This document shows, piece by piece, positions 1 through 5,604 of a stretch of 37,448 nucleotides of DNA (within the stretch, counting starts at the first letter, position 1; the number at the start of each line of letters is the position of its first letter). The position numbers were made by a program, and so were the translations under genes. The DNA comes from a virus. The notes beneath the pieces are model-generated. The model was given only the letters and a program-made list of their open reading frames with translations. It made no database searches and was not told where the DNA came from. Where the stretch lies: positions 1 through 37,448 of the IMG/VR virus record IMGVR_UViG_3300027498_000076; one strand, written 5' to 3'.

Positions 1-162
1 CTAACAGTTAAAGAGACAGCCAAATTTTTAAAACTTTCCGTTCCAACTATTTACAGCAAAGTAAGTAAGGGAGAGTTGCCATTTATGAAACGCTCCAAGC
101 GGTTATATTTTTCTAAAATGGAATTACTGGAGTATTTGAGGGGAGGTAAGACCAAATATTGA
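1..162 (+). CDS. Helix-turn-helix DNA-binding protein, excisionase/MerR-like (5' partial)
   Basis: The frame is open from base 1 and ends at TGA 160-162, giving the last 53 residues of a protein whose start lies outside the window. The visible part is a compact HTH_17/excisionase-type domain: TAKFLKLSVPTIYSKVSKG is the helix-turn-recognition helix, followed by a basic strand (MKRSKRLYFSK) and a closing helix ending ELLEYL. Proteins of this fold act as phage excisionases or as small regulators in Bacteroidota mobile elements. A terminator follows directly. Whether it belongs to the phage (for example next to an integrase just outside the window) or to flanking DNA cannot be decided here. Confidence 0.75.
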   Translation, partial: LTVKETAKFLKLSVPTIYSKVSKGELPFMKRSKRLYFSKMELLEYLRGGKTKY

Positions 163-172
163 TTAAATAAAA

Positions 173-207
173 ATCCCAATACAGATTAGTGTATTGGGAT
201 TGTTTGT
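173..207. terminator. Bidirectional intrinsic terminator
   Basis: A perfect 10-bp inverted repeat (ATCCCAATAC at 173-182, GTATTGGGAT at 191-200) with an 8-nt loop is preceded by an A-rich run and followed by TGTTTGTTT. It lies between the rightward HTH gene and the leftward gene that ends at 246, so it can serve both convergent transcripts. Confidence 0.75.
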
Positions 208-245
208 TTCAAGCCTTTAATATTTTTTCTCGTTTTTGAGTTGGA

Positions 246-626
246 TCACTCAATCCAACTCAATTCATAAAGTAATAATAACATCGAAAAATTGTTGCAT
301 TTGCTCTCAAAGTGTGCAATGTCTATTTCGCCCAATTGTGCGCCTAACCAAGCTGCAAAGGATAGAATGTCTCTATCAAATTCGCCGCTTTTGATGGTGT
401 CGCCCATGCTTTGAATGCTTTGTAATAATCTTTCTTTGAGGGTTTCCCCCAATAGTTCGTTGATTTCGACTTGTTCTTTTAGGAAATCAAAAAAATCCTG
501 AAAATACCTGTTGTAATCTTCTTCAAAAAGATTCTCTAAATTTTCGTGTGGCGTCAAGTCTTCGCTGACAATCCACACTTTGTACCATGTCTGTGGTACA
601 ATAGTACGATAAGTACTCGTTTCCAT
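246..626 (-). CDS. Hypothetical acidic protein, 126 aa
   Basis: I do not recognise this protein. The open frame extends back to 764, but its first 46 codons read through the 676-774 repeat element and look like translated repeat DNA, so I chose the internal ATG at 624-626 (METSTYRTIVPQTWYKVW). The product is acidic and probably mostly helical (ENLFEEDYNRYFQDFFDFLKE), soluble, with no signal peptide. It is transcribed leftward, opposite to the early genes and in the same direction as the repressor, which is typical of accessory cargo beside a lysogeny region. It could equally be host DNA. Confidence 0.6.
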   Translation of the reverse strand: METSTYRTIVPQTWYKVWIVSEDLTPHENLENLFEEDYNRYFQDFFDFLKEQVEINELLGETLKERLLQSIQSMGDTIKSGEFDRDILSFAAWLGAQLGEIDIAHFESKCNNFSMLLLLYELSWIE

Positions 627-675
627 GTTGTATACCAATTTAAAAAGTTGTTCAATAATTAATTTTATAAGTAGA

Positions 676-774
676 GAACGGTCGGGAGCTTCGTCGTGAC
701 GCATGGTCCCGCTATCCGTTCTTATGGAAGGCATGCGTTCAATGCCTTTCTGCTTCCATACCACTGCTATCGGG
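676..774 (-). repeat. Left copy of an inverted ~90 bp intergenic repeat
   Basis: Read on the minus strand, this copy begins CCCGATAGCAGTGG and ends with AACGGATAGCGGGAC, then CGTCACGACGAAGCTCCCGACC. The plus strand at 931-1014 has the same modules in the same order with scattered differences. The long upstream extension of the 246-626 reading frame is a translation of this element. Confidence 0.7.
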
Positions 775-853
775 TCTAGTTGGGTGTGGTTGGAACCTTT
801 CCATCAATTATTTAGCCGGTTTAAATTGGCTTTGTTCTCTTGTCTGTTTTTTA

Positions 854-908
854 TGTCTGTTTAGTAATATGATTTTATTTGTGTCTGTTTAGTAATACGG
901 TTTTGTTT
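854..908 (+). repeat. Two tandem 27-28 bp direct repeats
   Basis: TGTCTGTTTAGTAATAYG followed by a T-rich block occurs at 854-880 and again at 882-908, with a period of 28 bp and three or four differences. A truncated copy of the first seven bases begins at 841. The repeats sit between the two inverted elements in a non-coding stretch (627-1034) where I see no gene. Function unknown. Confidence 0.6.
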
Positions 909-930
909 ATGTTGTGACTATCCAAAATAG

Positions 931-1014
931 CCCTGATAGTAGTGGAATGCCAAAGCGTAGCGACGCATATTAACGGATAGCAGGACTAGACGTAACGACG
1001 AAGCTCCTGACCTT
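931..1014 (+). repeat. Right copy of the inverted ~90 bp intergenic repeat
   Basis: This copy is the partner of the 676-774 element in opposite orientation. Shared blocks are GATAG-AGTGG near 935, AACGGATAGC near 972 and ACGACGAAGCTCC near 994. The segment AGCGTAGCGA near 953 also occurs at 7323-7332, suggesting a dispersed repeat family. Confidence 0.7.
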
Positions 1015-1034
1015 TCGCTCCTTATTTTTAAAGA

Positions 1035-1592
1035 TTACCAATCATCTGTTTTTTTGATTTCAGTTGTTTTGGACATATAGGTTTTCAAATCTTTTAATAA
1101 ATCATTGCCAGCATCCAAGACACCAATTTTGTATTGACCATATAGTTTTTGAAGCCGTTTCTTCTTACTATCAAGATTCAATACTATTTCTTCTATTGGT
1201 GTGGCATCATTAGCTGAAAGTCCACCTAGTAAATAATCAGTTATAACAACTTTATAACGTCCTTCTTTAAAGTAAATTTTTATAGTATATCGAATGGGCA
1301 TATTAGCATTTGCCCCCATTGATTTATATGGAATAGAAGATATTGCTTTGCCTATCAGTTTTCCATTTTCTTTATCCTCTAATTGGAGTACATCCTCTGC
1401 TGATACATATTTAGTTATAAACCATTCTCGTCCTCTATCATATAATTCATCTTTGTTACTGCCTTCTATTTCTACAACTTCTTCAAAACTAATTTTTCCT
1501 GTTTCATCATTTATAGGTAATCCTTCTTTTTCACTTTGTCCATATAGGCTACAGGTGAGGGTTAAAAGCATTAATAATAAAATCTTTTTCAT
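1035..1592 (-). CDS. Secreted DUF4468-like protein
   Basis: The 185-residue product has a clear Sec signal peptide (MKKILLLMLLTLTCSLYGQ, cleavage near residue 18). The mature part has the pattern of Bacteroidota DUF4468 proteins, which carry a TBP-like fold: a strand with VEIEGSNKDELYDRGREWF, then VLQLEDKENGKLIGKA, then RYTIKIYFKEGRYKVVITDY. The molecular role of this family is not established. The gene is leftward, downstream of the repressor gene with a 29-bp gap, and may be co-transcribed from the repressor promoter, that is, expressed in the lysogen as a conversion gene. Family assignment is by pattern, not by search. Confidence 0.72.
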   Translation of the reverse strand: MKKILLLMLLTLTCSLYGQSEKEGLPINDETGKISFEEVVEIEGSNKDELYDRGREWFITKYVSAEDVLQLEDKENGKLIGKAISSIPYKSMGANANMPIRYTIKIYFKEGRYKVVITDYLLGGLSANDATPIEEIVLNLDSKKKRLQKLYGQYKIGVLDAGNDLLKDLKTYMSKTTEIKKTDDW

Positions 1593-1621
1593 AAGTAAAT
1601 AGGTTTGGGGTGAATAATTAA

Positions 1622-2014
1622 CTACGCCTGTTGGGGAACATTTGTAATTTTTTCTTTTAGTTCTTTGATTTCGGAGGACAAATTTTCTATTTTTTGTTGA
1701 AGTCTTTGTTCCATTTTTGAGAGTTGTGGTATCTCTAAAACCACTATGTCTTCACTTTTTTTAGAATTATCTAAGCCAAATACATCATCATAGATATTGT
1801 ATCCATACTTATCCAATATAGCAAATATCATGTTGTCAGGAGTTGATTTTTTGCCTGATATAATATCACTATAATAGGTTGGGCCAACACCAATACTTCT
1901 ACAAAAATCAGCTTGATTCTTTACTTTCTTATCCTTATGTAATTTTAAATAAAATGCCTCCAATTTTTCAGCCTTTTTTGCATTTAATTCTTGTTTTGTT
2001 GTAATTGCTTTCAT
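1622..2014 (-). CDS. XRE-like phage repressor with coiled-coil tail
   Basis: The 130-residue protein has a helix-turn-helix at about residues 33-65 (NQADFCRSIGVGPTYYSDII, then SGKKSTPDNM), matching the XRE/Cro-CI fold. The C-terminal third (SKMEQRLQQKIENLSSEIKE) is a predicted coiled coil, presumably for oligomerisation; there is no LexA-like protease domain, so induction by RecA-mediated self-cleavage is unlikely. It is divergently oriented to the early operon at 2181, and three similar A-rich boxes lie just beyond its start. This is the most likely lysogeny repressor of the element. Confidence 0.75.
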   Translation of the reverse strand: MKAITTKQELNAKKAEKLEAFYLKLHKDKKVKNQADFCRSIGVGPTYYSDIISGKKSTPDNMIFAILDKYGYNIYDDVFGLDNSKKSEDIVVLEIPQLSKMEQRLQQKIENLSSEIKELKEKITNVPQQA

Positions 2015-2018
2015 ATTA

Positions 2019-2074
2019 TTCTAAAAAATATTTATTAAATAATTCTAAAAAATTAGAAGTTTGTTCTAAAAAAA
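2019..2074. promoter_or_regulatory. Three putative repressor operators (TTCTAAAAAA boxes)
   Basis: TTCTAAAAAA begins at 2019, 2043 and 2064. The middle copy is part of a perfect dyad, TTCTAA-N4-TTAGAA (2043-2058). The third box ends just upstream of the -7 element at 2078. Placement between the divergent repressor and early genes is what operators would require. Binding is inferred. Confidence 0.55.
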
Positions 2075-2077
2075 GTT

Positions 2078-2085
2078 TATATTTG
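2078..2085 (+). promoter_or_regulatory. Bacteroidota-type -7 promoter element, early promoter
   Basis: TATATTTG matches the Bacteroidota -7 consensus TAnnTTTG exactly. A TTTG lies 14 nt upstream (2060-2063), shorter than the usual -33 spacing, so the upstream element is doubtful. The direction is toward 2181, with a leader of about 90 nt. The adjoining TTCTAAAAAA box would let the repressor block it. Confidence 0.5.
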
Positions 2086-2180
2086 TGTAGGAATAAACAA
2101 CAATATACTACACATATACTACAAATAACGTTCATTTTGCCGAGAAATGAAACATTAAAGAACCAAAAATTTAGTAGAAA

Positions 2181-2585
2181 ATGAGTTTTGAAACACAATT
2201 TGAGCGGGAACTCAAAGCCTCCGCAGTAAAGGAGGCGGTAAAAGAGAGCCGAAAGGCAGTAAAAGCCTTGAGTTTGAAGTACAAAGACAGCGACGTTGTA
2301 ACAGATGCGCTTGCGGCTGAGATAACAGATATTCACAGAACGACCTTGCATCGGTGGCGTAAAGAAGGGCTATCAGACACCGCCACCATTGGAGAAATTC
2401 GCAAGCATCAATTGTTATCCATCAAGGCGAGTAAAATTAGACGAAAACTAAAAAAAGAGCCTTATTTCCTCGTTTTGAGTAGAGAAGACATTGTACAAAT
2501 GTATTATGACCAGAAGATTAAGGAGATTACCCTTGATGCGATACTGTCATGGCATGAAGCCCAAGAGAAAAAAGAAGAAAAATAA
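2181..2585 (+). CDS. Small HTH protein, first early gene
   Basis: A 134-residue, highly charged protein. Residues about 42-63 (AAEITDIHRTTLHRWRKEG) form a helix-turn-helix with the Arg/Trp-containing recognition helix typical of phage Cro- or excisionase-like regulators. The flanking regions are Lys/Glu-rich helices. As the first rightward gene opposite the repressor it could be an antirepressor or Cro-like switch protein, or the regulator of the following single-gene transcription units. The family is not identified more closely. Confidence 0.65.
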   Translation: MSFETQFERELKASAVKEAVKESRKAVKALSLKYKDSDVVTDALAAEITDIHRTTLHRWRKEGLSDTATIGEIRKHQLLSIKASKIRRKLKKEPYFLVLSREDIVQMYYDQKIKEITLDAILSWHEAQEKKEEK

Positions 2586-2586
2586 C

Positions 2587-2611
2587 ATTTTATCACTTTA
2601 AAAAATGCAAT
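2587..2611 (+). repeat. 25-bp direct repeat, copy 1, with a 4-codon leader ORF
   Basis: A 25-bp sequence, ATTTTATCACTTTAAAAAAT followed by GCAAT, is identical here and at 3068-3092. In this copy the ATG inside the repeat (2605-2607) opens a four-codon frame (Met-Gln-Leu-Leu) whose TGA overlaps the ATG of the 2616 gene. The repeat probably supplies a shared translation-initiation signal, perhaps with regulatory binding. Confidence 0.6.
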
Positions 2612-2615
2612 TATT

Positions 2616-3005
2616 ATGATACACAATTTAACGCAAGCCGACCTACAACGATACAATGACATAGGTATTTTATTAGAACAGATAGGCTACTATATGACGA
2701 TTACACCCCACGACAAGAAATATGTAGAGGTCAATTTACATGATGATGATGGAAATGTGATTGAAGATGTCATCATTTATCGCAAATCCGAAAGTACGCC
2801 AGGCAATGACGCTTACAACAAAGGTCAATTTGCAAAAATCTACAAAGTCTATCAGACAGAGAAGGCATATATAGAAGAGGAAGATAGCGACAAAGAAGTA
2901 TGGAAGGAATATGTTGAGCGAGTAGAAGCGGAGCGAGAGACAGCACGTCAGGAAGCTATCAACTATGAGTTAGAGCGATTGGAGGGAATGAGAGCGACAG
3001 CCTAA
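2616..3005 (+). CDS. Hypothetical early phage protein, 129 aa
   Basis: I do not recognise this protein. It begins with a helix (NLTQADLQRYNDIGILLEQI), has a mixed strand region with an acidic turn (EVNLHDDDGNVIEDVIIY), and ends in a long charged helix (VEAERETARQEAINYELERL). It is soluble with no signal peptide. It follows the first 25-bp repeat and is closed by a perfect hairpin terminator seven bases after its stop, so it appears to be its own transcription unit or the end of one started at 2181. Confidence 0.6.
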   Translation: MIHNLTQADLQRYNDIGILLEQIGYYMTITPHDKKYVEVNLHDDDGNVIEDVIIYRKSESTPGNDAYNKGQFAKIYKVYQTEKAYIEEEDSDKEVWKEYVERVEAERETARQEAINYELERLEGMRATA

Positions 3006-3011
3006 AATTAA

Positions 3012-3040
3012 AAAAGCCAGTATTGGTACTACTGGCTTTT
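3012..3040. terminator. Intrinsic terminator
   Basis: A perfect 11-bp stem (AAAAGCCAGTA at 3012-3022, TACTGGCTTTT at 3030-3040) with a 7-nt loop. The A/T-tract pairing makes it bidirectional in form. Confidence 0.8.
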
Positions 3041-3067
3041 AAGTTTCAAAAATTATTAGTTAAAACA

Positions 3068-3092
3068 ATTTTATCACTTTAAAAAATGCAAT
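3068..3092 (+). repeat. 25-bp direct repeat, copy 2
   Basis: Identical over 25 bp to 2587-2611. Here the ATG within the repeat (3086-3088) is the start of the long reading frame itself, which marks the repeat as an initiation region shared by two neighbouring early genes. Confidence 0.6.
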
Positions 3093-3562
3093 ACAAAGCT
3101 ATGCAAAATTCCGACAAAAATCAAAAAAATCTCCTTTGGATAAATAAGCGAGGTTTGACCCTGAGCGAATTTACAGAAACGAATATGCCCCCACAGGTTA
3201 TTCGTAATTACAATACAGACATATTACGGAACAGTCCTTATGGCAGTTGGCAATATTGGTTTTGTGAAGCGGTTCGATTGGGAGATGAATCCATTCTTAC
3301 CCAAGTACAAGGAATTTCCGAAGATACAGAAAGCTTCCTTCGTTACAACTGGGCAATTTGCCACTTTGCTGAAGACCATCATAAAACAGTAGAACGCCAA
3401 CGCCCAAACGGAGAAGAATATACCCACACCTTATTTTATCATAAAACACTTGGAGGAAGTGTTACTTGGACAGTAGAAGAACGACGAAAGTGGAAGATTG
3501 AGCACCTTCAAAAGTGCGCCAAGTACATGCCCCAAGAAATGAGTTTAACTATATTAGGTTAA
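3086..3562 (+). CDS. Hypothetical early phage protein, 158 aa
   Basis: Not recognised. The product is rich in aromatic residues (SPYGSWQYWFCEAVRLGDE, then FLRYNWAICHFAEDHH) and contains a histidine pair, but no motif I can tie to a family. A second ATG at codon 6 is possible; I kept the first because it lies inside the 25-bp repeat shared with the upstream gene. It is flanked by terminators on both sides, so it is probably transcribed alone. Confidence 0.6.
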   Translation: MQYKAMQNSDKNQKNLLWINKRGLTLSEFTETNMPPQVIRNYNTDILRNSPYGSWQYWFCEAVRLGDESILTQVQGISEDTESFLRYNWAICHFAEDHHKTVERQRPNGEEYTHTLFYHKTLGGSVTWTVEERRKWKIEHLQKCAKYMPQEMSLTILG

Positions 3563-3579
3563 GCAGCTTTTTCCACTGA

Positions 3580-3626
3580 GGGTCGGGCAAAATCATAATG
3601 GGGAACAAGTCCCGACCCTTTTTTTT
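3580..3626 (+). terminator. Intrinsic terminator
   Basis: GGGTCGGG (3580-3587) pairs with CCCGACCC (3611-3618), followed by eight T residues. The 23-nt loop is longer than usual. Confidence 0.8.
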
Positions 3627-3664
3627 AAGGTAAGTAAAACCATTTTTTTTTAGTGTCTGATTAG

Positions 3665-3737
3665 AAGAGGGACGTACATTCCTACCAACTTACTCACCTT
3701 TTGTTTATCCGATTTACCAAATCGTCCCTCTTTTTTT
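3665..3737 (+). terminator. Second, long-loop terminator
   Basis: AAGAGGGACG (3665-3674) pairs with CGTCCCTCTT (3723-3732), followed by more T residues. The 48-nt loop is unusual for a simple terminator and may fold further. It lies 38 bp after the preceding terminator with no gene between, so it could end a short RNA or act as a backup. Confidence 0.55.
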
Positions 3738-3765
3738 AAGTCTTACTAAATAAAATATCATTAAA

Positions 3766-4245
3766 ATGAAAAAATCTAAAGTAATAGAAATTAAGGAGTT
3801 AACATCTTGGTATAATGAGAAATACAGTAATACTATTTATAAGTTTGATGTGTTTTTTGAAAATGGTGAAGTGGCACAGTTTCATACAACAAAAGAACAA
3901 CAAGCAAGGTTTGTGGTTGGAAAGGAGGCAGAGTATGAAATTGAGATTAAAGAACTTGCAAACGGTGCAAAACTCAAGAAAATTAAATCTCTAAAATCAA
4001 ATAACAATTACATCCCCAATAAATATGGTTATAGAGAAACAGAGAAAGATTATCATAAACGCCAACGTTACATCATAGCTCAGTCCTGCCAAAAATCAGC
4101 AGTTCAATTGGTAGGAGAAAAAGATTTAGGTGAAATAGAAAGAGTAACTACGACCCTTTTTGGACAAATTATGAACCTTGTTAATGGCTGTGGGTTATCA
4201 GAAACTTTGGATATAGAAACAGAAAAAATAGAAATACCCGCATAA
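3766..4245 (+). CDS. Putative OB-fold/ssDNA-binding-like early protein
   Basis: The 159-residue protein has an N-terminal beta-rich domain (residues 20-75: YKFDVFFENGEVAQFHT, then RFVVGKEAEYEIEIKE) whose strand pattern resembles a small OB-fold. The C-terminal helix (RYIIAQSCQKSAVQLVGEKD) followed by LGEIERVTTTLFGQIMNLV resembles the tail helix found at the end of many phage ssDNA-binding and recombination proteins. A role at the replication fork fits its place ahead of the initiator gene. The fold is inferred by eye. Confidence 0.5.
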   Translation: MKKSKVIEIKELTSWYNEKYSNTIYKFDVFFENGEVAQFHTTKEQQARFVVGKEAEYEIEIKELANGAKLKKIKSLKSNNNYIPNKYGYRETEKDYHKRQRYIIAQSCQKSAVQLVGEKDLGEIERVTTTLFGQIMNLVNGCGLSETLDIETEKIEIPA

Positions 4246-4300
4246 CTGAGAATATCCAATGCGCCAAGCTATATTATTTCACCTATAAACAGTCAAGCCA

Positions 4301-4516
4301 ATGACCGACGAAAAAACGCCCGAAGAAGGCACAGAAACGCCCAAAAAAGGGACAGGAAAGACAGAACTATTGGTAGCGGATCGCTGCCAAGAACGAGCCT
4401 TGAAAATACTTGATAAGACGTATTTTGAAACAGATATGGACAAGTATATTGAGGAACTTGGGAAACGAGCCACAGAGCTATACAGACAAGTACAAACGGT
4501 TGCAAAGCGAGAGTGA
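4301..4516 (+). CDS. Small hypothetical early protein, 71 aa
   Basis: Not recognised. The product begins with a low-complexity acidic/Lys segment (TDEKTPEEGTETPKKGTG) and continues as a charged helical protein (DRCQERALKILDKTYFET, then YIEELGKRATELYRQV). A longer overlapping frame from 4410 reads through the same DNA, but its upstream part lacks sensible composition and I take its gene to begin at 4608. Confidence 0.5.
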   Translation: MTDEKTPEEGTETPKKGTGKTELLVADRCQERALKILDKTYFETDMDKYIEELGKRATELYRQVQTVAKRE

Positions 4517-4556
4517 GAAAATAGTTAACACATATAATAAAGCCCATGCCAGTTAT

Positions 4557-4605
4557 GTCGGAGTTCTGGTGTGGGTATATTTTTACGCTCCGACAAAACT
4601 CCGAC
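4557..4605. promoter_or_regulatory. Iteron-like boxes upstream of the replication initiator
   Basis: GTCGGAGTT (4557-4565) is inverted relative to two direct copies of CTCCGAC (4588-4594, 4599-4605) separated by AAAA, and the second ends two bases before the initiator ATG. The block TCCGACAAAACT is identical to the first 12 bases of the core of the first iteron inside the gene. Such initiator-gene boxes are commonly autoregulatory in iteron replicons. Confidence 0.6.
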
Positions 4606-4607
4606 AA

Positions 4608-5042
4608 ATGAATACAAGATTAATAGTAATAGATAACCTTCGAGCAGACGAGTGGGATTTGACGCTCTCAGAACGTTATCTATTTGGCTTTTTACACCGC
4701 TCAAAAGAGTGGGCGGAGAAGGTGAGCAAAGACCGTAATGGTATATGGTACTTTGTATCCAGAACCGTCGTAATAGCCCAAATTCCCTGCCTTACAAACA
4801 AGGCTGATACAGTATACCGTTTATACAAATCTTTGGAGAAAAAGGGTGTTTTATGTTATGCTAAAGATGGTAAAAAAGACTGTATTCAGTTTACCAAAAT
4901 GGGCGAGAGATGGAAACAAAAACGCGGAACTAAATCCGACAAAACTCGGAATCAAATCCGAGAAAACTCGGAAATGAATCCGAGAAAACTCGGAATGAAA
5001 TCCGAGAAAACTCGGAATGAAATCCGAGAAAACTCGGAATGA
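4608..5042 (+). CDS. Replication initiator, winged-helix domain plus iteron-encoded tail
   Basis: I chose ATG 4608, which gives 144 residues. The first ~105 residues form a winged-helix domain of the phage/plasmid replisome-organiser type: FLHRSKEWAEKVSKDRNGIW, then RTVVIAQIPCLTNKADTVYR (helix-turn-helix), LYKSLEKKGVL, and the wing ending FTKMGERWKQK. The remainder (KSDKTRNQIRENSE and variants) is the translation of the 22-bp DNA repeats, read in all three phases. The gene ends in the repeats at TGA 5040-5042. The matching C-terminal domain lies in the next frame (5017-5604). Having the origin inside the initiator gene resembles lambda O. Boxes upstream of the start suggest autoregulation. 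Confidence 0.8.
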   Translation: MNTRLIVIDNLRADEWDLTLSERYLFGFLHRSKEWAEKVSKDRNGIWYFVSRTVVIAQIPCLTNKADTVYRLYKSLEKKGVLCYAKDGKKDCIQFTKMGERWKQKRGTKSDKTRNQIRENSEMNPRKLGMKSEKTRNEIRENSE

Positions 5043-5072
5043 AATCCGAGAAAACTCGGATTTAAATCCGAC
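4932..5072. repeat. 22-bp iterons, putative replication origin
   Basis: Six copies of a 19-bp core (AAATCCGAGAAAACTCGGA) start at 4932, 4954, 4976 (one base altered), 4998, 5020 and 5042, an exact 22-bp period, followed by a half copy at 5064-5072. The first and last have TCCGAC in place of TCCGAG. Each core holds a perfect dyad, TCCGAG-AAAA-CTCGGA. Helically phased dyad repeats inside an initiator gene, followed by an A/T-rich stretch (5073-5150), are the usual anatomy of an iteron origin. Confidence 0.85.
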
Positions 5073-5604
5073 ATATAAAGAAGAATATAATAAAGGGGAA
5101 TATAATAAAGAGAGAGAGGATAAAAAAAACACTCACTCACAAAAAAAAATGAGTGAAAAAAAATCTAAATCTAAATCTGAGCAAGCGAATTCAAAAAAGT
5201 TGCGTCAAAAAAGAAAAAATCAAATGTTGATTGATGATTCAAACTTGGAGGAAGAAATCAACTTGGCGAAAATGGATGAGAGTTGGATTCGCATCAAAAT
5301 TAATTTTTTCAAAACCTTTGTGGGTGTGGAGATGGAGAAGGCAGAATTTCAAGAATGGATTGAAAAATTTTATTTGATGCAAGCGGGCAACGGAAAGACC
5401 TGGCCCAAGACCTCAGAGCTTCGAGGCAATATCGTAAACTGGATAAAATTAGAATTACCCAAAAAACAAAAAACCAATGGCAGATCCAAAATCAATAGCA
5501 AATTTAATTCAGCGACCAAAAGAGAGGGAGGCGCAAATGAGCATAGTTCCACAAAATTCGGAAGGGCAAATGCAGACGACCTCACTAACTGGGTTACAGG
5601 TTGA
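5017..5604 (+). CDS. C-terminal part of the replication initiator, in a shifted frame
   Basis: The frame is open from ATG 5017 inside the iterons; ATG 5149, after a run of nine A residues, is an alternative start giving 151 residues. The N-terminal part is a charged linker. From about residue 75 (numbered from 5017) there is a compact domain (MDESWIRIKINFFKTFVG, FQEWIEKFYLMQAGNGKTW, LRGNIVNWIKLELPKK) like the C-terminal domains of phage replication proteins. It ends DDLTNWVTG. Removing one 22-bp repeat would join it in frame to 4608-5042, so the two probably derive from one protein. It overlaps the preceding frame by 26 nt and the next gene by 68 nt. Confidence 0.7.
   Translation: MKSEKTRNEIRENSDLNPTYKEEYNKGEYNKEREDKKNTHSQKKMSEKKSKSKSEQANSKKLRQKRKNQMLIDDSNLEEEINLAKMDESWIRIKINFFKTFVGVEMEKAEFQEWIEKFYLMQAGNGKTWPKTSELRGNIVNWIKLELPKKQKTNGRSKINSKFNSATKREGGANEHSSTKFGRANADDLTNWVTG

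Noticed and set aside
627-764. Extension of the first leftward gene to an ATG at 764
   Set aside because: The added 46 codons translate the intergenic repeat element at 676-774.
2016-2351. 111-codon leftward frame rich in Cys/Leu/Phe over the control region
   Set aside because: It covers the operators and the early gene in antisense and has no plausible gene features.
2587-3092. CRISPR-like repeats
   Set aside because: Only two copies about 480 bp apart at gene starts, with no spacer arrangement.
4410-4607. Upstream extension of the initiator frame (MIRRILKQIWTSI...)
   Set aside because: It overlaps the 4301 gene and has non-coding-like composition; the ATG at 4608 directly after the regulatory boxes is a better start.
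4932-5072. CRISPR array
   Set aside because: The 22-bp units are contiguous with no unique spacers; they are iterons.
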